In this document: positions 33,882-43,486 of the stretch, in pieces
Layout: each line of letters begins with the position of its first letter
How positions within the stretch are numbered: position 1 is the stretch's first letter
Assembly: GCA_934141605.1 (NCBI GenBank)
Contig: CAKPCL010000005.1
Location: 22,465 to 86,464, forward strand
From: an uncultured Clostridia bacterium
Lineage (GTDB): Bacteria; Bacillota; Clostridia; TANB77; CAG-508
Direction of reading: 5' to 3'
DNA: 64,000 nt
The notes under the pieces: model-generated
Databases searched by the model: none
What the model was told of the DNA's origin: nothing
What the model saw: the letters and a program-made list of their open reading frames with translations, nothing else
Translations under genes and position numbers: made by a program

Positions 33882-34643
33882 TCAAAACTTTTCTCTATAT
33901 TTTCCAACAATCCAATTTTTTGCATTTTGAGTATTATCTAATAGGTATTTACCTCTATACCTTTCATCATCTCCAAAAGGGAAAAAATCCAATATATTAT
34001 TTATATATTCATTATCCATTATAACTAATTCTTTTACTTTTTTAAAACATTCTTCTGTTATTTCATCCATTTCTTTAAACTTATCTTTAAAATATAAATT
34101 ACTTTTATATTGACTAATAATAATTGTATCAATTTTCTTATTTGAAAAGAATTTTTTAAATGTAGAAAATACTTTGCTACTTATCTCATTAATTTTTGTA
34201 GGTTCTTTACCTAACTTTATCCATGCCTCTGTTAGCATATCTCTAAAACTTTCATTATTTAAGTCTTTATCATAGTTATTCATATATTCTGCAATTATCA
34301 TATCATCTATGCAATGATTTGATAACAATAAATCAAATTCATTAGGAATATCTTCAAAAGCATTTTCAAAACTTTTATTTATAGTTATAATTTTAGCATT
34401 AGGAAGTATTTTCTTATATTTTTCATTAACATATTCTAAAACTTCTGTATTAGTATCTATAATATATAAAATTCCTTGAAAGTTTACTTCTTTCAAAGCA
34501 TATGCTATTTTATATCTAAATCCTGGTGCAATTTCAACAACATTTTTAATATTTGATTTATGAGCATTTTGTATAAGTCTTGCAAATATCTGCCCTATAT
34601 ACCATTCCCATTCATCATCAGCACTATTATCTTTAAATTTCAT
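33882..34643 (-). CDS. SAM methyltransferase-like protein of the cargo cluster
   Basis: The 253-residue protein resembles class I SAM-dependent methyltransferases. VVEIAPGFRYKIAYAL looks like motif I, ILYIIDTNTEVLEYV like motif II (acidic Asp), and FDLLLSNHCIDDMI like motif IV. The second half is not recognised. It lies downstream of the SelO-like and radical SAM genes on the same strand and probably belongs to the same pathway. The substrate is unknown. Confidence 0.55.
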   Translation of the reverse strand: MKFKDNSADDEWEWYIGQIFARLIQNAHKSNIKNVVEIAPGFRYKIAYALKEVNFQGILYIIDTNTEVLEYVNEKYKKILPNAKIITINKSFENAFEDIPNEFDLLLSNHCIDDMIIAEYMNNYDKDLNNESFRDMLTEAWIKLGKEPTKINEISSKVFSTFKKFFSNKKIDTIIISQYKSNLYFKDKFKEMDEITEECFKKVKELVIMDNEYINNILDFFPFGDDERYRGKYLLDNTQNAKNWIVGKYREKF

Positions 34644-34684
34644 ATTCTATTCCTCTTTATTAATATAATTATTTATTATTAAAT

Positions 34685-34731
34685 AAAAAAGTATTTCATT
34701 TCTCTAATCTATGAGAACAAAATACTTCTTT
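34685..34731 (-). terminator. Terminator after the 117-residue protein gene
   Basis: AAGTATTT and AAATACTT arms pair around a loop of about 25 nt and are followed by a T-run on the minus strand. Confidence 0.6.
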
Positions 34732-34758
34732 CATAATTTTCTTTGTAATTAAAGAGCC

Positions 34759-35112
34759 TTATCTTTCATTATCATCTTGCTCTTTTCCTTTTTCATCTAA
34801 TCCACCCATCATTCTTCTGAATCTAGCTTTTGTTTCTGGATCAAGTTTATCAATTTGTGCTGATACTTTTTGCTCTGCTTTTTCTAAATCTTTTTTTGCA
34901 GAATCTAAATCAGTTTGTCTTTCTGTAACAACATCTCTACATCTTTCAACTTCTTCTAATAGTTCGAGCATTTCTACCATTGGTGATTTATTTCTTTTTT
35001 CACTATTTCTTTCTCTCATAGTCCCTGGCACTCTAGCGACATCACTAATTCTACTTGAATTTGTACTTCCCTTTCCACTATAACTTGAACTTCTATAACT
35101 ACTTGCTCCCAT
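34759..35112 (-). CDS. Hypothetical 117-residue protein, possible modification substrate
   Basis: The N-terminal 45 residues are rich in Ser, Arg and Tyr (MGASSYRSSSYSGKGSTNSS), followed by a coiled coil (about 48-90) and an acidic tail. No family is recognised. AGGAGG precedes the ATG. It lies just downstream of the SelO-like gene and may be a protein or peptide substrate of the nearby enzymes, but this is only suggested by position and composition. Confidence 0.6.
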   Translation of the reverse strand: MGASSYRSSSYSGKGSTNSSRISDVARVPGTMRERNSEKRNKSPMVEMLELLEEVERCRDVVTERQTDLDSAKKDLEKAEQKVSAQIDKLDPETKARFRRMMGGLDEKGKEQDDNER

Positions 35113-35196
35113 AATATTACCTCCTAAAATTTATTCCTTATCAATATATATAATAACATAAAAAACGATTTTAGTCAAATTTTTACAGTTTTTCGA

Positions 35197-37063
35197 TTAT
35201 TTATATATCAATTTTTCTTTATATTTTTTGCCATTAATTTTTAGTTTTATATCAAAACTTAATATATCTGGTAAATTTTCAAATTTTACCTTTTCACTTA
35301 TCATAATTTCACCGTTTTTCATTTAATGAATGTTTTATCATCATTTCCTCTCCATTTATAATAGCTTTTGCAAATTCTATTTTCATATTAGAAAATGATT
35401 CTATTACTAAATAATAAGATTCATTTGATATAACCCAATAGGTTAGAAAATCTTTGTATAACTGTAAGCCTACCATACTTTCTTCATCATTATCATAATT
35501 GTTCCTTATATTTGTTTTAATTAGTGAATTTATAATTATATTTAGTGCATTACTATCAAGTTGCTTTGTATCATATAAATAAGAAAGTTCTCCATATATA
35601 TTTTTATTACTATAAAGATAATTTCTATCAGCATTTACTATATATTGCTTTAATATAATATTAGTTAAATCTGTTTCTTCGCTAATCTCATTGAACAATT
35701 CGTCATACTCTTGGGCAAAGTCCATAGCTTTATTTATAAAGTAATCCATATTATTTTCATTTACTAGATTTTCACTAAAAAATTCATCAACTTTTTCTTT
35801 TATCATTCCTACTTTTTCATATTCTATATATTCGGTATAATTAAGTAATAATTTCATACCTAATAGCATATTATTCTTATTCTCTTTTTTGTATATTAAA
35901 TATTTTTGGAAAAATCTTGAGAAATCAAATAAATATGTAATATCTCCATTATCTTCTACTACATTTGTTTCGTAATAATTAGGTAAAAATTTTCTTGATA
36001 ATACATTAAATTTTTTAGATAAATTATCAATGTATTTACTATACTTTTTGTAATGTAAATTATAGTCTAAACCTAATAAATCACAGAATTTTATTTTCAT
36101 ATTTCTTTCGTATTCTTTATTCATTATATCTTCTAACCTATTTTGAACTTCAGTAATATTTTCTATATTTGAATTATCTAAAATAGATTTTATCATTAGT
36201 TTTTGTCCTATCAATTCATACCCAAAATAATTTGACTTATATTTGTTAGTATTTGAATATTGAGGAAATCTTCCTTTTACAAAAGTTGCTGTATCAAAAT
36301 CAATTAAATTTCCACCTGTTGATATATTACCTACAGACCATGAACCATGCAAAAATCTATCACAAAACTTGTTTGCCTCAATCTTTGCTAATTTTTTGCA
36401 AAAATTCTCTAATTCCTTCATTGTATATTCGTCTTTATTTATTAAACTATTACTAATTCGATATAGTTCTTTTTCCTTATTTACTCTTATTTCTATGCTA
36501 CATGGTAAATTATAAGTTTCTTCTCTAATAATATCATCTGAATCCATATACTCGTCTAAAAAATCAAATCTTTCTTTTGTTTCTAATATAGCTAAAGTTT
36601 CAAAAGTTGGTATAGCAAAATCTTTTGCTAATATATTAGCAATTACAGTTTCTTTAATTGTTGCAGATAATGCATACTTTCCATTACTATAAATTGATTT
36701 AGGAGATGTTGCAAGTTTTGTTTTATCTCCCTTTATATTAAAATTGCTACCATAAAAATATGCTCTACCAGAACCTAAGTTACCACTTAAAGCCATACCT
36801 GTTGGATCTAGTTGTTTATCACTATAAGCTTTTCCTACTAATTGCTTGTTTGACTTTTTTTCATCTAAAGTTATTGAAAACATTTCACTTATTTTTTGTT
36901 TTGCTGTTTCCCATTCATATTCTTCATTAAATATTTCTTTATACAATCTGGAATTAATATAAACTACATTATAATTTTCTTTAGCCTTATATACATCTTG
37001 AACGCATAAATTATCTTCTTTAAACAACTTTTTTATATGTGGTTTTTCAATTATTTCTTCCAT
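35197..37063 (-). CDS. SelO/YdiU-like pseudokinase, +1 frameshift at CGG near the C-terminus
   Basis: The protein is about 621 residues. It resembles SelO, an AMP-transferring pseudokinase: KQLDPTGMALSGNLGSGRAY, then NIKGDKTKLATSP, ALSATIKETVIANILA, RFLHGSWSVGN (compare HGxMNxDN) and NLIDFDTATF (compare IDYGPF). The straight frame ends AAA CGG TGA at 35309-35317. Skipping the C of CGG gives GGT GAA ATT ATG and 40 codons to a TAA at 35197 (ending KINGKKYKEKLIYK). This fills the otherwise empty space. It begins 6 bp after the radical SAM stop. Confidence 0.7.
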
Positions 37064-37069
37064 ATCTTC

Positions 37070-38177
37070 CTACCTTATTAAATTATTTTTTTCACAAAAC
37101 TTTATACAAAATTCACATCCATAGCAAGAGGTTTCACAGAAATTTTGCTCTAAAATTCTATTTGGTATTACTTCTCTAAATCCGAACTGTACCATATTTT
37201 CTAATAAATTTAACATATTTATTATTGTTCAAGTTTTCTAAAACTTTATCCAATCCAATTTCAAAATAATTGCCTAAAAATAAATCTTTATGTATGTTAA
37301 ATACTTCACAAGGATAACAATCTCCATTACATTTCATAAATATTTTAGGACTTACAAACTTTCCAACTTCTACATCAAATCTATTATCACATTCATTTAT
37401 AGCATCATATACTGTCATTTTATATGTTTCAATTTTATCTTTAGCTCGAATATTACTATTTACATAGTATGAGTCTGTTAAGTATATCCTTTTACTTGGA
37501 AATTCCCCAAATTTTTTTAAATAAATATTATATAATTTAGATAATCGTGATTCTTTCTCTCCTTTTAATCTAGTATGAACAATTCCTAAATTTAATTCTT
37601 TTATTGTATAATGATTAGCTACATAATTTATAATATTACATATATATTCTAATGGAATAGTTTGCTCTCCTATTGATATTTGTATAGATGGGACAAAAAA
37701 TTGATTATTAAAAAGTCCCGACTCTTCCATTTTTTCAAAATAATATTCTACATTCTTTCCCCAGAATCCATTTGAAATTATTTTACTAACATCTATTTTA
37801 TTCTCAGAATATTTTATCATTTTACACATATTATCAAATTCTAAAAAAGGCTCTCCTCCAGTTATAGCAAAAGCAGGTATTCCCTGTTCATATAAATCAT
37901 CTACTAATTTATATATTTCCTTTTCAGTTAATTTCGTCTTTCCTAATTTTATGCTATTTGCTGACATTCCACAATCTTTGCAATTACAATTACATCTATT
38001 CGTAATCTCAAAAGTAAATTGTATAGGCTTTATAATATGTTCTCTATTGCCTTTTTCTTTTTGCCATTTATCTATATCTTCATAAAATGTTTCTTTTTTT
38101 GAAGAATATTTACCTATTGTTGGATTACAATTTTGTTCATTTATAGATAAAAATTTTTCCATTATTTCATCTTCCAC
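37070..38177 (-). CDS. Radical SAM protein with SPASM-type C-terminus, +1 frameshift at CGG
   Basis: The radical SAM domain binds its cluster at NRCNCNCKDCGMSAN. AITGGEPFLEF and SIQISIGEQ-type segments follow, and FMKCNGDCYPCEVF begins the auxiliary cluster region. The straight frame ends GTT CGG ATT TAG at 37176. Skipping the C of CGG (37182-37184) gives GFREVIPNRILEQNF and then a Cys-rich motif CxxxCxxCxxCxxxC, stopping at 37070. That is the expected SPASM/twitch cluster ligand set. The extended gene then ends 6 bp before the next start. The start is a GTG at 38177 after GAGGT. Confidence 0.82.
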
Positions 38178-38182
38178 TATGC

Positions 38183-38641
38183 TTATACCTCTTTCCTATA
38201 CCAAAACTCATCTTCTATTGTTTCGTATAACTTAAATCCTCTTTTTTCATAAAATTTTATTGCTATATCAAATTCTTTAAATGTGCATAATATGATTTCT
38301 TCATATTTTTCTTTTTTAGCAAAATTTAAAAATAAATCATATAGTCTATTTCCAATTCCTAAGTTTCTATATTTAGCATTTATATAAAAGCAGTTCATTT
38401 TTATAATTTTATCTGTTTGCTGCAAACCTCCACATGTTCCTACAATTTGATTTTGTTTATTTAGTGCAATCCAGAACTTATTATTTCCTGTCTTGTACTT
38501 TTCCACTAATTTGTGTTCAAAATAATCTTTCCAATGTGTAAATCCAAATTCTTCTGATGTAATTTTAATGAGAAATTTAATAATATCTTCTCGCTCTCCA
38601 TATTTACATTCAACTATTTTTACTCCACTATTTTCTAACAT
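38183..38641 (-). CDS. GNAT family N-acetyltransferase
   Basis: The 152-residue protein shows the acetyl-CoA binding pattern FYINAKYRNLGIGNRLYDLF (R/QxxGxG/A equivalent) and CTFKEFDIAIKFYEKRGFKL, both typical of GNATs. It transfers an acetyl or related acyl group to an amine. It sits in the cargo cluster between the adenylyltransferase-PRTase fusion and the radical SAM gene, with only a few bases between genes. The substrate is unknown. Confidence 0.88.
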   Translation of the reverse strand: MLENSGVKIVECKYGEREDIIKFLIKITSEEFGFTHWKDYFEHKLVEKYKTGNNKFWIALNKQNQIVGTCGGLQQTDKIIKMNCFYINAKYRNLGIGNRLYDLFLNFAKKEKYEEIILCTFKEFDIAIKFYEKRGFKLYETIEDEFWYRKEV

Positions 38642-38654
38642 ACTTTCTCCCTAA

Positions 38655-40358
38655 TTACTCTTGCTTTAATTTTTTTATATGCCAATCGCAAATATCAACA
38701 AGTAATGTATCATCTTTAAATCCTATGTAATTCATTAATTTTTTAAATCCACTGTCTGTTTGTCCTAGTGTAATATCACCATCAATTTTTTGATAAAATT
38801 CTTTATTCATTTTCCATAGTCTTATTGAAGTTTCCATTTCTTTTGATGCAGAAATTGTAGCCCTAGTCTTTAGACTCACATAAGGCAACATATATGGACT
38901 TCTTGCAATCTCTTTATTGGGTAATCTTACTACTAATCCTCCGTTTTTTGCTCCTATTATAAAATCTCTAAGATCTACTATATCAAATATTTTTTCATTT
39001 CCCATACTAGCTAAAAGAAATATTTGCTCAATATTAATTCTTTCTGGCAAATTGCTCATTACTTCCCTTATTGTTTTTCCAGTTGCACTATCATCATCTA
39101 CTAATATATAGTTTCCATCTTCAATTTTTTGAATTTGATTTTTTACTGTATCATGTCCTATTCTCCCAATTAAAGATATATATTTTTTCTGTATGTCGCT
39201 TATATCAAATAGTCTACTTGTTTCTATATTATAAGTTCCTCTATAATATGTATCTAGGCTTATTGTTTGTTTTGCTTCTAATATAGAATATGCTTTTTTT
39301 AACTGTTCTTCCATATTTATTGTTTTTACATCTAATTGATTATGAAATACTGCTCTTATTAATTCTATTAATTGCTTTAAAAACTCTTCATGTTCTTTTT
39401 GTAATATTTCTTCTTTTACATTTTGCTTGTAATTCAATAATGGTGTTATTCCCTCGTTTCTTATAACATAGTCTCCATCTTCTTTACTATAATTTTGATT
39501 ATTATAGTCATAACCTTCTCTTTGTCTTATATTTCTTGAAGAATATGTTGACACAATTGATTTATTATTAATAAAAAAATTATTTTTTCCTTTACATTTA
39601 TTTTTTATTTGGTTAAATTTTTCACTATAGCCTTCTCTTTCAATGCATATTCCTATTCCTTTATTTTCAAAGCAATACATAAATTCGCTATTATCTCCAC
39701 CAAAAACATAGGCTACTTGTATGTTAGGATTTACATGTTTCCTTAAATATTGTTCTAGTCTTTGTATTATATCTGTGAAATTAATATATGTTTTCACATA
39801 TATTGATTCCCAAGGATCTATCATCAACCAATTACTATCTTTAATACATTCTTGACATAGGTCTAATCTTTCATAAGAATTTATTTTATAATATGGTTTC
39901 GTTGATACATAGCTTTCATGTGATGGTGACAAATAGCCACCTACAACATTATATCCGTTTTTTTCTAAGACTTTTTTTGCAAAATCCATCATATACAAAT
40001 GTCCCTCATGTATTGGGTCAAATCCTCCTGTTGTAAGTAATACAACTGGATTTTTTATATCTTTATCCTTCATATTTTCAATAATTTTGCTTACTGGTGT
40101 TGTAAGAAAATTCAAATTATAATAATCTATATCTTCTAAATCTATATTGTCTAAAATAAATCCTGCTTTTATAACAATATCTATACTTAAATATTTTTTA
40201 TATATTTCACTATAATATTCATCTCTTAATATTTTCCATGCTAATTTTACTTCATCTGTTTTATTTTCTATTTTACTATATGCAATATCTACATCTGCAC
40301 ATTTAAAATTTTTATCTAAATTTAATATATCCCAAAGATATTCTTTTTGTTCGCTCAT
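38655..40358 (-). CDS. Nucleotidyltransferase (NadD-like) fused to a phosphoribosyltransferase
   Basis: The 567-residue protein has three parts. Residues 1-95 are unrecognised. About 100-300 is a nicotinate-nucleotide-adenylyltransferase-like domain with TTGGFDPIHEGHLYMMDF (HxGH) and IVSTYSSRNIR (the ISSTxIR equivalent). About 340-567 is a type I phosphoribosyltransferase with YILVDDDSATGKTI as the PRPP loop. Such an enzyme could attach a base to PRPP and adenylylate the product. Its neighbour is a NadE-like gene. The pathway logic mirrors nicotinate to deamido-NAD, but the base is not known. Confidence 0.75.
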   Translation of the reverse strand: MSEQKEYLWDILNLDKNFKCADVDIAYSKIENKTDEVKLAWKILRDEYYSEIYKKYLSIDIVIKAGFILDNIDLEDIDYYNLNFLTTPVSKIIENMKDKDIKNPVVLLTTGGFDPIHEGHLYMMDFAKKVLEKNGYNVVGGYLSPSHESYVSTKPYYKINSYERLDLCQECIKDSNWLMIDPWESIYVKTYINFTDIIQRLEQYLRKHVNPNIQVAYVFGGDNSEFMYCFENKGIGICIEREGYSEKFNQIKNKCKGKNNFFINNKSIVSTYSSRNIRQREGYDYNNQNYSKEDGDYVIRNEGITPLLNYKQNVKEEILQKEHEEFLKQLIELIRAVFHNQLDVKTINMEEQLKKAYSILEAKQTISLDTYYRGTYNIETSRLFDISDIQKKYISLIGRIGHDTVKNQIQKIEDGNYILVDDDSATGKTIREVMSNLPERINIEQIFLLASMGNEKIFDIVDLRDFIIGAKNGGLVVRLPNKEIARSPYMLPYVSLKTRATISASKEMETSIRLWKMNKEFYQKIDGDITLGQTDSGFKKLMNYIGFKDDTLLVDICDWHIKKLKQE

Positions 40359-40397
40359 AAATTCTTTTTACTATCTACCTTTAGATTGTACCTTTCC

Positions 40398-41393
40398 TTA
40401 TTTTTTTAGCCATTCATTTGTAATTTTATAATAACTATCCCATCCACCTTTTACATGACTATCATATAAATCTAAGTGTATAGCAGGAGATTTAGCCATA
40501 TATTTATGCAGATTATACCTATGCAAATTTTCTAGATTTTTTGAATAAAAATCAAATTGCTTTTTTGATTTATTGTCTAAACTGGCTATTAATTTTTCCT
40601 TTTCGTTATCTTCCATATTTAAATAATTCAAATATAACTCTACAAAATCGTATGATGCTCCAAAAACAGTTTCATCTGTTCTATTATCATACATATCTCC
40701 ACTTGGTGTTACTTCTATAATGCTTTTAGGAATATCTAATTCTTTTGCAACTTTATATACTTCTGATTTATGAATATCTGATATTATTTGCACATCTACC
40801 ATTCCATCTGAAGCCTTACCTACATATCCTAAATATGCCCCTTCATCTTTATTAGTTGTTCCACATATAATTGCTCCAAAACCTGCTTGATTTAATAAAC
40901 TTGTTGTATAATAAAGTATTGGTGTTCTACTATACGGAGCTAATTGTCCTATTGCCCAATCTTCTCCTTTTATTCCAATTTCTGGTTCTAAAGTATTTCT
41001 TATTTCGGTATTTATTTTACTTAATTCCACTATGTATGGTTTAAGTTCTAATTTTTTGCATAATTCTTTTCCTCTTTCAGTTGCCTCACCTTGATTAGTT
41101 ACTCCTGTTGATTTCATTACTGGTAATAACATTGGTATTATTCTTTTAATTGGCGAATTTGATTTTTCAGAAGCCTTTTTTATAATTCCTAATACTACTG
41201 CTGAATCAATACCTCCACTTATGGCTACTACACAGGCTTTTAGTCCATATTTATCCATGTAATTATTTAATAAATTTGATTTTTGCTCTATGTATTCTTT
41301 TGCATTAAAATTTCTGTTTTTTCTAATATTATCTAATATGTTCATTAATTGTTCACTTATTAATTTATCTGATTGCTCATTATATACTTTCAT
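40398..41393 (-). CDS. NAD synthetase-like ATP pyrophosphatase
   Basis: The protein of about 331 residues belongs to the NadE family of N-type ATP pyrophosphatases: ACVVAISGGIDSAVVLG, GTTNKDEGAYLGYVGKASDG, and TPSGDMYDNRTDETVFG. NadE amidates deamido-NAD using ammonia. The sequence is divergent and carries no glutaminase domain. Its ATG (41391-41393) overlaps the radical SAM stop in ATGA, so translation is coupled. It is probably a dedicated cargo enzyme rather than the housekeeping NadE. Confidence 0.85.
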   Translation of the reverse strand: MKVYNEQSDKLISEQLMNILDNIRKNRNFNAKEYIEQKSNLLNNYMDKYGLKACVVAISGGIDSAVVLGIIKKASEKSNSPIKRIIPMLLPVMKSTGVTNQGEATERGKELCKKLELKPYIVELSKINTEIRNTLEPEIGIKGEDWAIGQLAPYSRTPILYYTTSLLNQAGFGAIICGTTNKDEGAYLGYVGKASDGMVDVQIISDIHKSEVYKVAKELDIPKSIIEVTPSGDMYDNRTDETVFGASYDFVELYLNYLNMEDNEKEKLIASLDNKSKKQFDFYSKNLENLHRYNLHKYMAKSPAIHLDLYDSHVKGGWDSYYKITNEWLKK

Positions 41394-42265
41394 AGTAGTA
41401 TTCCACCTTCCATTTCCCATTCATATCTTATATGTCCATCTTGAAAAAATATTAAATTTCTGCCATTATCTGGGTTTGTATCTCTTGTATTTTTATTTAA
41501 TGGTAATGATATACAAACATTTTGTCCGTTTACATCATATATAGTTCCTATTCTTTCTAATTCTAATAACTTAGTTCCTTTTTCTTCTAAAAATTCCCTT
41601 ATTTGTATTTTTTGTTCATCTGTCAATTTATTTTCTTTTATCCATTCTGCTGCACTTTGTCTTCTAAATTCATCATTCACAGGCCTTAAAGTAACTTGCT
41701 CCACTTTATTTTCTTTAGCAAATTTTATAAATTCTTCTACTTTTTCTACTGTGTCCATCATGTTTTTGCAACATACACAAGTAAGGCGAAGCGAAAAACC
41801 AAAGCTATGTAAATATTTTATTAAATCTGGTAAATCTATGTATTTATCACTATTTGGCATATATATCTTTTGATTTACCTCTGGCTTATTACTAACTACT
41901 GATATTGTTATGGTAGTTAATCCCTCATCATACCATTCTTTTAAATATCTTTCATATTTTTCCTTATTAAGGCTAATTGGAATACAATTAGATTGTAATT
42001 CAACAAATGGAAAATTAAATTCCTTTAAATGTTTTAAATATTCTGATATTTGTTCTGGAAAAAGTGTTGGCTCTCCTCTACTTGTTAACATTACAGTATC
42101 TATACCACTTCTGTTTGCTAAATTTCCTGCAATTCTTAGATTTCTCCAATTTATTTTTCTTTCTTTTAAATTTTCCCTATTTGGTTTCACTCCTGAAACA
42201 CAAAATGGGCAAGAAGCTATACAGCTTTCAGTTCCTACTACTACACTAAACATTTTAAATTTCAT
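41390..42265 (-). CDS. Radical SAM protein of the cargo cluster
   Basis: The 291-residue protein has the radical SAM motif CIASCPFCVSG near the N-terminus, followed by LTSRGEPTLFPE and FVELQSNCIPI. A second Cys pair, LTCVCCKNMMD, lies near residue 160. The C-terminal part (from about 200) is not recognised. It is translationally coupled to the NadE-like gene. Its substrate is unknown. A role in modifying the base or amino acid precursor is possible. Confidence 0.85.
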   Translation of the reverse strand: MKFKMFSVVVGTESCIASCPFCVSGVKPNRENLKERKINWRNLRIAGNLANRSGIDTVMLTSRGEPTLFPEQISEYLKHLKEFNFPFVELQSNCIPISLNKEKYERYLKEWYDEGLTTITISVVSNKPEVNQKIYMPNSDKYIDLPDLIKYLHSFGFSLRLTCVCCKNMMDTVEKVEEFIKFAKENKVEQVTLRPVNDEFRRQSAAEWIKENKLTDEQKIQIREFLEEKGTKLLELERIGTIYDVNGQNVCISLPLNKNTRDTNPDNGRNLIFFQDGHIRYEWEMEGGILL

Positions 42266-42267
42266 AA

Positions 42268-43359
42268 CTACTCCTCTATAAATATCTTTTTTAAATCATT
42301 ACTGTATGGCATAAAAAACTCTTCAAAATATGCACCTACATCTTTTATTATAAATTTTGCACCTGCTTTTAATTCATTTTTATATTTAGAATTAATATAC
42401 ATTAAGCCAATTTTATCTCCGCTATCTGAAGATCCTCCACACATAAAAAATTCATAATTACTTTCTTCTGACTTTTCATATTCTACTTTTATTTCTCTAC
42501 CATTTTTGCTTTTTAAATATATTGGAAACTTTTTATTATAAAGCAGAATATCAAAAAAGCCACTATATATACCATTTTTAATTATTACTGTTTTCATACT
42601 ATTAATTGTCTTTTCTCTAATAATTTTTGTTTCCATTGCCATAGTATTTTCTACTAGATGTCTTCCTACTTCTAAGATTATTTGACTTATTTTTAATTCT
42701 TCTTTAAAATTTTCAAGTGTTTCCTTACTAATCTCTTTACTTTGTTTCAGTCCTCCAACACTTATAAAATTAATTCCTAAATTATTATAATTTTCTTGTA
42801 TATATCTAAGTATTCTCTCCAAAGCATTATCTTCTGCTTTTAAGTTGTTTTGTATATAAAATGAAATTCCATAATCTTTGCACTTGTTATCTTTCAAAAA
42901 TGAAAAAATTTTTAAGCATTCCTCAAAATCTGCTCCCAAATGTGTAAATTTGTCATTAAATACTTGTGTTGTTGCTAATCGTATTGCTATCTTTACTTTC
43001 GATAAATCTGCATATTTTGAAAATTCAATAACTGTATTTAAGTTATCAAATGTAAAAAATCTTACACCATTATCATATAAATACTTTACTGTATTATTTT
43101 CTGCTAATACATTTATAAAGCACATCTTTAATGGATTAACATTTGCACTTTTTAGAACTTCAAAATGATATATAGAACTAATCAAATAACCGTTATTTCC
43201 TTTTTCTATTAGTGGTTGCAAAGTTTTTATTATAACCTCATTTGTATTAGTTTTTAACGGATAATATATATTACCCAGATAACTAAAATCATTGAAGTTG
43301 TGTATTAATTTGTTTTTATTAAAATAAAAGTAAATATTATTTTCTTCTAAGTTTACCAT
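42268..43359 (-). CDS. PLP-dependent decarboxylase-like protein (ornithine/DAP decarboxylase fold)
   Basis: The protein of about 363 residues matches the alanine racemase-fold decarboxylases: IYYPLKTNTN (PLP lysine, compare YAVKAN), GISFYIQ, FISVGGL, FMCGGSSDSGDKI (compare CGPxCDSxD) and DVGAYFEEF. It probably decarboxylates an amino acid or a related compound. The start is the ATG at 43359 after GAGGA; the longer upstream frame lacks a site. It is the first gene of the cargo run, 2 bp before the radical SAM gene. Confidence 0.8.
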   Translation of the reverse strand: MVNLEENNIYFYFNKNKLIHNFNDFSYLGNIYYPLKTNTNEVIIKTLQPLIEKGNNGYLISSIYHFEVLKSANVNPLKMCFINVLAENNTVKYLYDNGVRFFTFDNLNTVIEFSKYADLSKVKIAIRLATTQVFNDKFTHLGADFEECLKIFSFLKDNKCKDYGISFYIQNNLKAEDNALERILRYIQENYNNLGINFISVGGLKQSKEISKETLENFKEELKISQIILEVGRHLVENTMAMETKIIREKTINSMKTVIIKNGIYSGFFDILLYNKKFPIYLKSKNGREIKVEYEKSEESNYEFFMCGGSSDSGDKIGLMYINSKYKNELKAGAKFIIKDVGAYFEEFFMPYSNDLKKIFIEE

Positions 43360-43486
43360 TATATCCTCTTTCTTTTTATGTTTCTCCTTGATTATAACAT
43401 TTTTTGTCAAAAAAAGAAAGGTATAATATTTATTCTTTATCTCGAACATGTACTTTTATCTAATAATAGTTATCATTTACAAAGTA

